Part shown: positions 31,260 to 40,330 of the stretch, in pieces
Layout: each line of letters starts with the position of its first letter
Position numbering within the stretch: position 1 is the stretch's first letter
Assembly (NCBI GenBank): GCA_026388695.1
Contig: JAPLJH010000027.1
Location: forward strand, 1-53,813
DNA length: 53,813 bases
Source of the DNA: Deltaproteobacteria bacterium
GTDB taxonomy: Bacteria > Desulfobacterota > Desulfobulbia > Desulfobulbales > Desulfurivibrionaceae
Reading direction: 5' to 3'
The notes under the pieces: generated by a model
What the model was told of the DNA's origin: nothing
The model's input: only the letters and a program-made list of their open reading frames with translations
Databases searched by the model: none
Program-made: the position numbers and the translations under genes

Positions 31260-31838
31260 TCATGCCTTCCCCCCCGGATCAAGCCCCTGCCAGCGAGGCA
31301 GATCCGCAACCTCGATTCCAAGCAGGCCCGCCACCCGTCCCGCAAAAAAACGGGCCATCTCTTCGATGCTTTGCGGCCGGTGATACAGAGCGGGCATGGG
31401 CGGACAGATAATTGCCCCGGCCTCGTGCGCCTTGAGCATATTACTGAGGTGGGTTTTATTCAAGGGTGTTTCCCGAACCGCCAAAACCAGAGGCCGACGC
31501 TCCTTGAGCATGACATCGGCGGCCCGGTGGATGAGATTCCCACACACACCGTTGGCAATGGCGGCAAGACTTCCCATAGTGCAGGGCAGGACGGCCATAC
31601 CGGAAAAATCGCTGGAACCACTGGACATGGGCGCGGCAAAGTCGTGCACATCGTGCCACTTTGCCACATAGGGGTCCAGGTCCGCACGGGACATCCCAAG
31701 CTCCAGCCCAAGCACCTGTTCGCCAGCCGCAGAGAGGATCCCATGCACTTCAACATCAAGGCCCTGACATATCTTGAGAAGCTCCAGGGCATACACCGCT
31801 CCGGTGGCTCCGGTTATGGCCAAGACGATTTTTTTCAT
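31260..31838 (-). CDS. ubiX: Flavin prenyltransferase UbiX-like
   Basis: The 192-aa protein is a UbiX/Pad1-type enzyme that joins a dimethylallyl group to FMN to make the prenyl-FMN cofactor of UbiD decarboxylases. Visible motifs are the FMN site ITGATGAVYALELL (near 8-21), APMSSGSSDFSGMAVLPCTMGSLA (near 70-92), LIHRAADVMLKERRPLVLAVRETPLN and ICPPMPALYHRP near 143. Within this operon it would serve the decarboxylation of the prenylated naphthoate; the UbiD-type partner is not in the window. It overlaps menG by ATGA. Confidence 0.93.
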   Translation of the reverse strand: MKKIVLAITGATGAVYALELLKICQGLDVEVHGILSAAGEQVLGLELGMSRADLDPYVAKWHDVHDFAAPMSSGSSDFSGMAVLPCTMGSLAAIANGVCGNLIHRAADVMLKERRPLVLAVRETPLNKTHLSNMLKAHEAGAIICPPMPALYHRPQSIEEMARFFAGRVAGLLGIEVADLPRWQGLDPGGKA

Positions 31839-32542
31839 TTTACCCCCACATAGACCGTTACCACCCCAAAGGTCAGCGGTCGGAGGTAGGTTTTGGCAAA
31901 CCCGGCCTGGCGCATCATGGCCAGCAGTTCTTCTGGGGCATAAAATTCGGCGATGGAACTGGCCAGATACTCGTAGGCCTCCGTGTCGCCGGAAACAAGC
32001 CCGGCAATCTTTGGCAACACCCGGTTGAGATAAAAATTATAGACCAACTTGATCAACGGATTTTGCGGTCTGGAGAATTCTAAAATCAGCAGCTTTCCGC
32101 CGGGCTTCAACACCCGATGCATTTCATTCAAGCCCTGCTGGGTTCGCGCCAGATTCCTCACCCCGAAGGCCACGGTGACTCCCCAGACCGTGCCGGTTTT
32201 CACGGGAATCTGCTCCCCGTCGCCGCACACCGGTCCAATTCTGTCTTTCCGATCATCGAGTGGAAGATGCTGCATCCCGGCCCGCAGCATGTCTTCACAA
32301 AAATCCACGGCCAGCACCTGACGTTGCCTGGCCTGCCTGGTCAGCTCCAAAGACAGGGGCAGAGTTCCGGCGCAGAGGTCGAGCACCACGCCCGAGGGGA
32401 ACTCCTTCAGCTCCCGGGTGGTGACCCAGCGCCAGTAGCGGTCAATCTGAAAACTCAACACCGAATTGAGAAAATCGTATTTCCCGCTGATCGAGGAGAA
32501 CTTTTCCTGAACAAATTTTTTCTTTTCGTCTGGATTCTTCAT
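31835..32542 (-). CDS. menG: Demethylmenaquinone methyltransferase (UbiE/MenG)
   Basis: This 235-aa class I methyltransferase makes menaquinone from demethylmenaquinone with SAM. UbiE family blocks are visible: FSSISGKYDFLNSVLSFQIDRYWR near 12-35, VVLDLCAGTLPLSLELTRQ (motif I), CGDGEQIPVKTGTVWGVTVAFGVRNL near 110-130 and VLKPGGKLLILEFSRPQNP near 150. The ATG at 32542 starts 4 bp after the mqnA stop; the open frame upstream lies inside mqnA. It is the last methylation step of the pathway the operon encodes. Confidence 0.93.
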   Translation of the reverse strand: MKNPDEKKKFVQEKFSSISGKYDFLNSVLSFQIDRYWRWVTTRELKEFPSGVVLDLCAGTLPLSLELTRQARQRQVLAVDFCEDMLRAGMQHLPLDDRKDRIGPVCGDGEQIPVKTGTVWGVTVAFGVRNLARTQQGLNEMHRVLKPGGKLLILEFSRPQNPLIKLVYNFYLNRVLPKIAGLVSGDTEAYEYLASSIAEFYAPEELLAMMRQAGFAKTYLRPLTFGVVTVYVGVK

Positions 32543-32546
32543 ATGC

Positions 32547-33386
32547 TTAGTGTTTTCCGCACACCTTGAGGGGAAGCGCAGCAGCAGGAACCTCACCACG
32601 CGCTATAAGATACTCGAAAAATTTGGCCAGCGCCTCCTGCTTTTCCGCACTCAAATCATATTCAATGCCCTGGAGATACTGGTAACAGGCCTCCTCATCC
32701 ATGGGAACCCGCGAGGCCACCGTGGCGCTAATCTCACGAAGCTGCTCCTTGCCCTGCCGCAGACAACGGTGCAACTCCTGGTAAATGGCCAGAACCGTAT
32801 CCGGCTGATCGCGGCAAAAATCCTCGCGCACAGCCCAGACCGCAAAAACAAAAGGCAGACCGGTTCTGACTTGCCACGCCTCCCCAAGGTCCAGCCGATG
32901 GGGATATTCTCCTGCCACGGCCAGCCGCAAGGCCTCATCACCGATGGCCAGAACCGCCGCAGGTCTTTCCAGACCTATGCCGATTTCCTCAGCCAAACCG
33001 AGACGGTATCGGGGCCGAACCTGATAAAATTCCTCAAGAATGATCTTTACCAGACTCACCGAGGTCTGGGACTGGGAGCTGAGCAGCACCAATTGGTCGC
33101 CCAGGCTGGCAATGGGCAGTTGGGAAAAAAGGAAAACGCTGCCCACCGTGCCGGTGGCCGAAATGGACAGGTCGCTCATAATTCGGTACTGGTCGGGATG
33201 CAGGGCATATTCGTGGGACGAAACAAAGCCGAGATCAAGCCGGTTCTCATGGAGCATACGGTTGAGCACAGCGGGCGCTGCCTCGGTGACCTGCCAGTCC
33301 GCGCGATGCACGGTCTGCCGCCACACCTCATACAAAGGCGCGGTGTTGATGTAATTCACCATCCCGATTCTGGCTGTGATTTTCAT
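32547..33386 (-). CDS. mqnA: Chorismate dehydratase MqnA
   Basis: MqnA dehydrates chorismate to 3-[(1-carboxyvinyl)oxy]benzoate, opening the futalosine route to menaquinone. The 279-aa periplasmic-binding-protein-like enzyme has ARIGMVNYINTAPLYE at the N-terminus, RLDLGFVSSHEYALHPDQY near 55, SDLSISATGTVGSVFLFS, SSQSQTSVSLVKIIL and ERPAAVLAIGDEAL, then LPFVFAVWAVRED. I chose the ATG at 33386, four bases past the mqnX stop; a TTG overlapping that stop (33398) is an alternative. It has no signal peptide, as expected for this cytosolic family. Confidence 0.93.
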   Translation of the reverse strand: MKITARIGMVNYINTAPLYEVWRQTVHRADWQVTEAAPAVLNRMLHENRLDLGFVSSHEYALHPDQYRIMSDLSISATGTVGSVFLFSQLPIASLGDQLVLLSSQSQTSVSLVKIILEEFYQVRPRYRLGLAEEIGIGLERPAAVLAIGDEALRLAVAGEYPHRLDLGEAWQVRTGLPFVFAVWAVREDFCRDQPDTVLAIYQELHRCLRQGKEQLREISATVASRVPMDEEACYQYLQGIEYDLSAEKQEALAKFFEYLIARGEVPAAALPLKVCGKH

Positions 33387-33390
33387 TCGC

Positions 33391-34593
33391 TTACTCAAGC
33401 CACTCCAGACTGATATCCGTACCCGCAGTCGTTAGAAATTCAAGAACCTCTGCCCCGTTCTTGGCCGGGCAGCGCACCGCCAGCAGGGAGGAAGAAACCC
33501 CGGGAGCTATGGTCCCGATCCTACCTTCAATCCCGAGAAGACGCGCGCCATTGCCAGAGGCCATGGCAAAAACCGCCTCGGGCGAGAGATCTGGATGGTC
33601 TTCCCGCAACACCTGCATTTCCAACCACAAGCTTAAGTGGGGATTGCTGGCCAGACTGTCCGTGCCCAGCACCAGGGGGATGCCTTGGGCAAACATTTTT
33701 TGCACCGGCGCAATCCCCACCCCCATGAATCGGTTGCTACCAGGACATAAGCACACCGCAGCCCCACGGGCAGCCAGGAGGAAAATTTCCTCATCCTTAA
33801 CATGTACGCCATGAACACAAAGGGTGTGCTTATCAAGCACGCCAAGGGAATCCAAATACCGGACAGCGCCCATGCCCGGCGGGGTAAAGCCCTCAACCTC
33901 CACACCACGCTCCCCAAGAAAATCGGCAAACACTCCGCCGCCGGTGCGCAAAAATTCGATCTCCTGGGCAGACTCGGCCACGTGCATGGGAAACAGGCTA
34001 TTGCCAGCTCGTGCCTTCAAGGCCCGGATCAACGCTGGCCCCGCCGAATACGAGGCATGGGCCGTACAACGGACATCGGCATCGATCCCAGCCAAGGCTG
34101 TTAGGGCCGCTTCCTCGAACTCACCGCACAGCCCAAGCAGTTCAAGAAAAAAAAGCACTTCCGTTTTGAAGCCGCCGCCAATCAGGCCGCTTTCCACACG
34201 ATTACCGATATCGACCACGGCCCGGCAACCTCCGGCGTACAGTCGCGCCAGAGCCAAAAGCGAGGCGTCGTTCTGCGCAGCCACATCCCCATGGGCAGCC
34301 CGGGCGGCAAGTAATCCCCTGATCCAGCCGACCATGTCGCCGGGCGCTGGACAATCCCCGGCCAAACCGGCCAGATACGAGAGTTCGAGATGGGCATGGC
34401 AATTCACCAATGAAGGCGTAATGACATGGTCCTCATAGTCTTCCACCTGAGCATCAACATCTTTCAGCTCGGCATACGAGCCCACCGCTACAACCAGCCC
34501 GTTTTCGGTGAGCACCGCGCCGTCAGCAATGACCGGACCATCGCCCGTCACCACAAAGGGCGCCCGGTAGAGATAACGAGGAAATTCCTGCAT
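33391..34593 (-). CDS. mqnX: Aminodeoxyfutalosine deaminase-like amidohydrolase
   Basis: The protein is 400 aa from the ATG at 34593. It is an amidohydrolase of the SsnA/MtaD-like group: HxH in VNCHAHLELSYLAG (near 67-69), a metal His in MHVAES (near 200), His in TLCVHGVHVKDEE and Asp in VLGTDSLASNPHLSLWLEM near 300. In organisms that make aminofutalosine (via MqnE) a deaminase converts it to futalosine; position between mqnC and mqnA supports that role. The family also includes guanine and adenosine deaminases, so the substrate is inferred from context. One base separates it from mqnC. Confidence 0.85.
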   Translation of the reverse strand: MQEFPRYLYRAPFVVTGDGPVIADGAVLTENGLVVAVGSYAELKDVDAQVEDYEDHVITPSLVNCHAHLELSYLAGLAGDCPAPGDMVGWIRGLLAARAAHGDVAAQNDASLLALARLYAGGCRAVVDIGNRVESGLIGGGFKTEVLFFLELLGLCGEFEEAALTALAGIDADVRCTAHASYSAGPALIRALKARAGNSLFPMHVAESAQEIEFLRTGGGVFADFLGERGVEVEGFTPPGMGAVRYLDSLGVLDKHTLCVHGVHVKDEEIFLLAARGAAVCLCPGSNRFMGVGIAPVQKMFAQGIPLVLGTDSLASNPHLSLWLEMQVLREDHPDLSPEAVFAMASGNGARLLGIEGRIGTIAPGVSSSLLAVRCPAKNGAEVLEFLTTAGTDISLEWLE

Positions 34594-34594
34594 C

Positions 34595-35650
34595 TTACAC
34601 CAGAGAGTAATCCATTGTACGCTGCCTGGGCACACAGCCAGCACCTTCGACCAACCCACGAATCTCCTGCTCGGTGAGACGAAAGCCCACCCCGGCTGCA
34701 GCTACGACATTCTCTTCGATCATGGTGCTGCCGAAATCATTAGCCCCGAAAAAGAGGGAAAGCTGGGCGATCTTGGGTCCCTGGGTCACCCAGGAGGCCT
34801 GAATATTGTCAATATTATCGAGAAATATCCGCGAAAGCGCCAGCATCTTCAAATAGCCAAAAGCCGTGGTCTTGGGGATGTGGGAAAGCGCCGTGTTGTC
34901 CGGTTGAAATGGCCAGGGAATAAAGGCGGTGAAGCCGCCGGTCTTGTCTTGCAGGTCGCGCACCCGAGAAAGATGTTCGACCCGCTCGGCCAAGGTTTCG
35001 AGATGCCCAAACATCATGGTGGCGGTGGTACGCATCCCGAGGTTGTGCGCCTCTTCCATGACTGCGAGCCAGGCATCGGTTAAACATTTGCGCGGCGCGG
35101 TTTCCTGCCGCACCCGATCACAGAGAATCTCCGCCCCGCCGCCGGGGATGGAATCAAGCCCAGCCTGTTGCAGGCGGATCAGCACCTCCCGCACCGGCAG
35201 ACCGGACAGGGAAGCAAAATGGCAAACCTCGGGCGGAGAAAAACCATGAATATGGATGCCATGCCCCTTGATAAAGCGAAGCATTTCCTCATAAAATTCC
35301 AGAGACTTATCAGGATGGAGGCCACCTTGCAAGAGGATCTGGGTGCCGCCTAGGACCTTGGTTTCCTCGATCTTCTCGCCAAGCTCGGCAAAAGAGAGCA
35401 CCGATCCGGCCGGGTCTTCCGGCGCTTTGAAAAACGCGCAAAACTTGCAGGCGGAGATGCAGATGTCAGTATAGTTGATGTTGCGGTCGATCACATAGGT
35501 GACCACCGGCTCCGGGTGCTTTTGTCGGCGGATGGCATTGGCCAGAAAGCCGAGTTGGTAAAAGTCTCCGTTTTCTAAGAGCGCCAAGCCTTCTTCAACC
35601 GTAATCCGTTCGCCCGCCAAAGACTTTTCCGTAATCTGCTTGATATCCAT
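34595..35650 (-). CDS. mqnC: Dehypoxanthine futalosine cyclase (MqnC)
   Basis: This 351-aa radical-SAM enzyme cyclises dehypoxanthine futalosine. The cluster motif CxxxCxxC reads CISACKFCAF (near 63-72), followed by LGGTQILLQGGLHPD, GFSPPEVCHFA, AGLDSIPGGGAEIL, MMFGHLETLAERVEHL and PWPFQPDNTAL. The QGGLHP block, the GFSPPE block and IPWPFQP are what separate MqnC from its paralogue MqnE next door. The ATG at 35650 follows the mqnE stop by 4 bp; an upstream in-frame ATG (35674) lies inside mqnE. One enzyme of a complete-looking tandem. Confidence 0.93.
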   Translation of the reverse strand: MDIKQITEKSLAGERITVEEGLALLENGDFYQLGFLANAIRRQKHPEPVVTYVIDRNINYTDICISACKFCAFFKAPEDPAGSVLSFAELGEKIEETKVLGGTQILLQGGLHPDKSLEFYEEMLRFIKGHGIHIHGFSPPEVCHFASLSGLPVREVLIRLQQAGLDSIPGGGAEILCDRVRQETAPRKCLTDAWLAVMEEAHNLGMRTTATMMFGHLETLAERVEHLSRVRDLQDKTGGFTAFIPWPFQPDNTALSHIPKTTAFGYLKMLALSRIFLDNIDNIQASWVTQGPKIAQLSLFFGANDFGSTMIEENVVAAAGVGFRLTEQEIRGLVEGAGCVPRQRTMDYSLV

Positions 35651-35654
35651 GCGG

Positions 35655-36749
<1,095 letters not shown>

Positions 36750-36752
36750 TAC

Positions 36753-37424
36753 CTATTCTCCATTTCCTGACGGCTGCAAACCGGTGCGCAACACCGCAAC
36801 CATACTGTCAATCTCATCATCCAGTCGCCCGGCGGTCATCCCGGCCAGCGCCAGCCCTCCGTCGAGATACGGCTGGGCATATCCTTGCAGAAACCGGTCC
36901 AACATCGCATCCAGAATAAACACCACCTTATGCGCCGGGATATCGCTGCGCAATAGCCCCTGCCCCATGGCCCGATCCGCCAGCGGCCCAAAATATTCCA
37001 AGGAAAAGAGGCGGACCCTGGCCACCAGTTCCTCCCGACGCGGCACATCGCGTTCGAACAGCACCTTGAGATACACCTGGAAATATTCCGGGTGGCCATC
37101 AATAAAGGCTATCCCTGCCAGCAATACCTGTCTGGCAACGACAAAAAAATCATCCCGGCCATTGCCCGCGACCGAGGCCTTGACATAGTGCTTTACCTGC
37201 TGGGTAAAGTGGTCAAACACATGCAAAAACAGGGCTTCCTTGTTGTCGAAATACTGGTAGAGCGAGCCTTTGGATATCCCCAACCGCTTGACAATGTTAT
37301 TGAGGCTTGCCCGCTGGTAGCCGTGCTCGGCAAACTCAGAAACCGCCGCACGCAGGATGCTTTCGCGCTTTTCCGGCGACAGATTGACGAAGGTTTGTTT
37401 TGGCTGAACAAGAAGGGTATCCAT
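36753..37424 (-). CDS. TetR/AcrR-family regulator heading the menaquinone operon
   Basis: This 223-aa TetR regulator has an N-terminal helix-turn-helix: SPEKRESILRAAVSEFAEHGYQ, then ASLNNIVKRLGISKGSLYQYFDNKEALFLHVF (about 38-70), the standard recognition helix ending GSLYQYF. The C-terminal ligand domain (about 80-215) is helical and unassigned. The gene starts inside a 28-bp near-perfect palindrome that also covers the promoter -10, so it is very likely autoregulated and would control mqnE onward. The likely ligand is unknown; fatty acyl or quinone-related signals are guesses. The leader is almost absent and lacks a ribosome site. Confidence 0.9.
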   Translation of the reverse strand: MDTLLVQPKQTFVNLSPEKRESILRAAVSEFAEHGYQRASLNNIVKRLGISKGSLYQYFDNKEALFLHVFDHFTQQVKHYVKASVAGNGRDDFFVVARQVLLAGIAFIDGHPEYFQVYLKVLFERDVPRREELVARVRLFSLEYFGPLADRAMGQGLLRSDIPAHKVVFILDAMLDRFLQGYAQPYLDGGLALAGMTAGRLDDEIDSMVAVLRTGLQPSGNGE

Positions 37425-37449
37425 AATATGACCAGGCGGTCACATTATG
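37422..37449. promoter_or_regulatory. 28-bp near-perfect palindrome: likely TetR operator
   Basis: CATAATATGACC (37422-37433), centre AGGC, GGTCACATTATG (37438-37449): arms match at 11 of 12 positions. The core TGACC-N4-GGTCA is typical of TetR-family operators. One arm contains the tetR start codon (37424-37422) and the other overlaps the -10 CATAAT, so binding would block RNA polymerase directly. Seen directly; regulator identity inferred from position. Confidence 0.75.
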
Positions 37450-37470
37450 AAAAATAGAAATTCTCTGCAA
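37444..37470 (-). promoter_or_regulatory. Promoter of tetR-mqn operon
   Basis: On the minus strand TTGCAG (37470-37465) and CATAAT (37449-37444) are 15 bp apart, or 16 bp if CTTGCA is taken. The -10 overlaps the palindromic operator. The transcript would start within about 12 nt of the ATG, so translation is probably leaderless or nearly so. Confidence 0.5.
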
Positions 37471-37536
37471 GATATTTTTAGAAACTTTCTGAATAATGAA
37501 GGAATAAACAGAAGAAACACGTTGGAAGGGCGCAAA

Positions 37537-38535
37537 TCAAAGTTCGCTCTTGTTAACCCATTGCAGGATGGTGTTGATTCCTTCCGCCGTCGAAACCTTG
37601 GGAAAATAGCCAAGATCGCGGTTGGCATTCTCGATGGAGAACCAATGGGATTTTGCCAGCTGCACAGCAAGGAAACGCGTCATACAGGGTTCCCTCTTAA
37701 TCCGTGCAAGGGGAAAAGCCTTTTCCATGAACATCCCCATAAGATACGCCTTTTGGAAAGAGATACTTTGCTCGACAATGGGAATATCAAGCCGTCTGAA
37801 AAACTTGTTGAGCCAATTCCAGAGATTGACCGGCTCACCCTGGGAGATAAAATAGGACTTGCCAGCTCCGGAGGCGGGGCCATGCAGATTTTGCGCAGCC
37901 AGGATAAAGGCATCCGCAGCATTATCAATATAGGTGACATCAACAAGATTGTGGCCGTCCCCGACCCGTTTCAACTGTCGGCATCTGGCCTGGCCCAGAA
38001 GGATGGGGATATGATTGGTGTCTCCCGGCCCCCAGACAAGGTGAGGTCGCAGAGCTATGGTTTTCAGGGCGTCGGAGTTGGCCTCAAGGACCATCTTCTC
38101 GGCAATGGCCTTACTCTGAGCGTAATCACAAAGGAAATTTCGGGCATAGGGAGTGCGTTCGTTCACCCCACACAGGTCATCTTTCTGGTAAACAACTGCG
38201 GGTGTGCTGGCATAGATGAGGGCGTGGATGTTATTTGCACGACAAGCGTCTAAAACATTCTGAGTGCCGACAACATTGGTTCGGTAATATTCATCTTTGG
38301 CACCCCACAGGCCAGTCTTGGAGGCAAGATGAAATACGGTGTCATACCCGGCCAGGGAATTTTTCAGGAAATCCGCATCACCGATATCACCGGAAAGAAA
38401 ACGAACGCCCAAGGCATCTGCTTCGGGAAAAGCATTCCGTGCGACCACGGCTGTCTCAATGCCCTCACCAACCAGGCGTTGAACCAGGGCCCTGCCGACA
38501 AAACCACTCCCGCCAAGCACCACAACACGCTGCAT
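37537..38535 (-). CDS. NAD(P)-dependent epimerase/3-beta-HSD-like reductase (OleD-like)
   Basis: This 332-aa extended short-chain dehydrogenase begins with the nucleotide motif VVVLGGSGFVGRAL (G-x-x-G-x-x-G). It has the NAD-site Asp in LSGDIGD and a catalytic Tyr in CDYAQSKAIAE (YxxxK). The segment ALRPHLVWGPGDTNHIPILL with YIDNAADAFILA, and FISQGEPVNLWNWLNKFF, is closest in pattern to OleD, the 2-alkyl-3-ketoalkanoate reductase of long-chain olefin synthesis. OleA, OleB and OleC are not in the window, so a role in olefin synthesis is only a suggestion; sterol/sugar relatives are possible. It lies 112 bp before the tetR start. Confidence 0.75.
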   Translation of the reverse strand: MQRVVVLGGSGFVGRALVQRLVGEGIETAVVARNAFPEADALGVRFLSGDIGDADFLKNSLAGYDTVFHLASKTGLWGAKDEYYRTNVVGTQNVLDACRANNIHALIYASTPAVVYQKDDLCGVNERTPYARNFLCDYAQSKAIAEKMVLEANSDALKTIALRPHLVWGPGDTNHIPILLGQARCRQLKRVGDGHNLVDVTYIDNAADAFILAAQNLHGPASGAGKSYFISQGEPVNLWNWLNKFFRRLDIPIVEQSISFQKAYLMGMFMEKAFPLARIKREPCMTRFLAVQLAKSHWFSIENANRDLGYFPKVSTAEGINTILQWVNKSEL

Positions 38536-38724
38536 CCCCTCTCACCTTTTCGCAGAGATGAACACTTCCTCTACACGGCTCCCCAGACGCCCCTCATGCA
38601 ACACATAAGTGAATATACCCATTACCTGTAAAGTGCAAATAAAATAATGGAGACAACTTGCTGTTTTTTAAATTCTTTTCCAGAAGAAGAGCAGCCTATT
38701 TCAACCCAACAAAAACACCTCCCT

Positions 38725-40152
38725 TCATCGGCCGTACAAATCCTCAAATCTCTCGATGTCATCCTCCCCCAGGTAGCTGCCGGTCTGGATCTCAATGATT
38801 TCAAGGGGAATGGTGCCGGGATTTTCCAGTCGGTGTTTTGCTCCAAGCGGGATATAGGTGGACTGATTTTCCGTCAAAATGATGGCCTGATCGCCATTGA
38901 TGATATGGGCCGTGCCCTTTACCACCACCCAGTGCTCGGCCCGATGAAAATGCCGTTGCAGCGACAGGGTAGCACCTGGATTCACCATGATCCGTTTCGC
39001 CTGAAAACGTTCTCCGCAATCCACGCATTCGTAAGAGCCCCACGGACGGAAGACCTTCTTATGCAGCCGGACCTCCTCCCGTTTCTCCATCTGTAGGCGC
39101 TTGACAATGGTCTTCACCTCCTGGGTCCGGTCCTTTGAGGCGACCAGCAGCGCATCCTTGGTCTCGACAATAATAAGATTACTAAGCCCAATTGCCGCGA
39201 CAAGGCTGTCTCCTGCATGGACATAAGAACCCGTCACATCCTCAGCCAAGACATTGCCGATGAAGATGTTGCCTTTACCGTCCTGCTCGCCGATTTCCCA
39301 GAGGGCTTCCCAGGAGCCCACATCACTCCAGGCACAATCCAGGGGGACAACCACCGTATCCTTGGCCCGCTCCATTACCGCATAATCAACAGAATTAGCA
39401 GGGCTTGCCGAAAAAGCTGCGGAATCAAGGCGGGTAAAGTCCAGATCATGGGTGCGGGCGGCATAGGCCCGTGCCACACAATCGGCCATGACCGGCTCAA
39501 ATTCCGTAAGCGTCGCCAAGAATCTCGCCGCCGGAAACAGGAACATCCCGCTGTTCCAGAGATAGCCTTCGGCAAGATACTGCCTGGCTTTTTCCAGGGA
39601 GGGCTTTTCCACAAAACAGTCCATCGCGAAAACAGGCGACCCCTCCCACTCAAGCTCCGCCCCATTTTTGATGTAGCCATACCCGGTATGCGGGCTCTGC
39701 GGGACAATGCCAAAGGTGACGGGATGCCCGTGCGCGGCGCAAGAAACTCCTCTGGCCACGGCCTCTGCAAACTTTCCCTCATTACCGATAACATGATCTG
39801 CCGGCAAAACAAGAAGGACCGCCTCTTTATCCTGCCGGACCGCCTCCAGGGCAGCGACGGCAACCGCCGGAGCCGTATCCCGCCCCACAGGTTCGATGAT
39901 GATCGTCGCAGCACCGCCAATGGCACGGACCTGCTCGGCTACCAAGAACCGGTGCTCTTCCGTACAGACGACGATGGGCACGGCAACCCCTTTCAGGCCC
40001 TGAACCCGTAACAACGTATTTTGGAGCATGGTCTTGTCGTTGACCAAAGGAAGAAGCTGCTTTGGATGACACTCCCGAGACAAAGGCCACAACCGGGTGC
40101 CGGATCCTCCGGCAAGGATGACCGGAATAATGACCGCGTGCGCTTTCTTCAT
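38725..40152 (-). CDS. manC: Mannose-1-phosphate guanylyltransferase / mannose-6-phosphate isomerase
   Basis: This 475-aa bifunctional enzyme makes GDP-mannose for surface polysaccharides. The N-terminal nucleotidyltransferase has LAGGSGTRLWPLSRECHPKQ (near 13-32), VLPADHVI and FVEKPSLEKA. The C-terminal type II phosphomannose isomerase cupin (about 350-475) has FRPWGSYECVDCGERF, the metal ligands in LQRHFHRAEHWVVVKGTA and YIPLGAKHRLENPG. Full length for the fused type. No capsule or O-antigen gene flanks it, so it serves genes elsewhere. It is 189 bp before the OleD-like gene and divergent from the CBS gene. Confidence 0.95.
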   Translation of the reverse strand: MKKAHAVIIPVILAGGSGTRLWPLSRECHPKQLLPLVNDKTMLQNTLLRVQGLKGVAVPIVVCTEEHRFLVAEQVRAIGGAATIIIEPVGRDTAPAVAVAALEAVRQDKEAVLLVLPADHVIGNEGKFAEAVARGVSCAAHGHPVTFGIVPQSPHTGYGYIKNGAELEWEGSPVFAMDCFVEKPSLEKARQYLAEGYLWNSGMFLFPAARFLATLTEFEPVMADCVARAYAARTHDLDFTRLDSAAFSASPANSVDYAVMERAKDTVVVPLDCAWSDVGSWEALWEIGEQDGKGNIFIGNVLAEDVTGSYVHAGDSLVAAIGLSNLIIVETKDALLVASKDRTQEVKTIVKRLQMEKREEVRLHKKVFRPWGSYECVDCGERFQAKRIMVNPGATLSLQRHFHRAEHWVVVKGTAHIINGDQAIILTENQSTYIPLGAKHRLENPGTIPLEIIEIQTGSYLGEDDIERFEDLYGR

Positions 40153-40330
40153 GAAATTGATTTCCCCTTCATGGCCTGATTGTTTGCATAATGATTTTCT
40201 CTTGAGTTTTTACTATGTTACACAACTGCATGTCAAGAGACCATGACATGACTTTTCTGATTCTCCCTTGACCGCAGACAAACCTTTGTGTAGTCCTGAA
40301 TTAAGGAAAGCAACCCAGAATGAGGCACCC

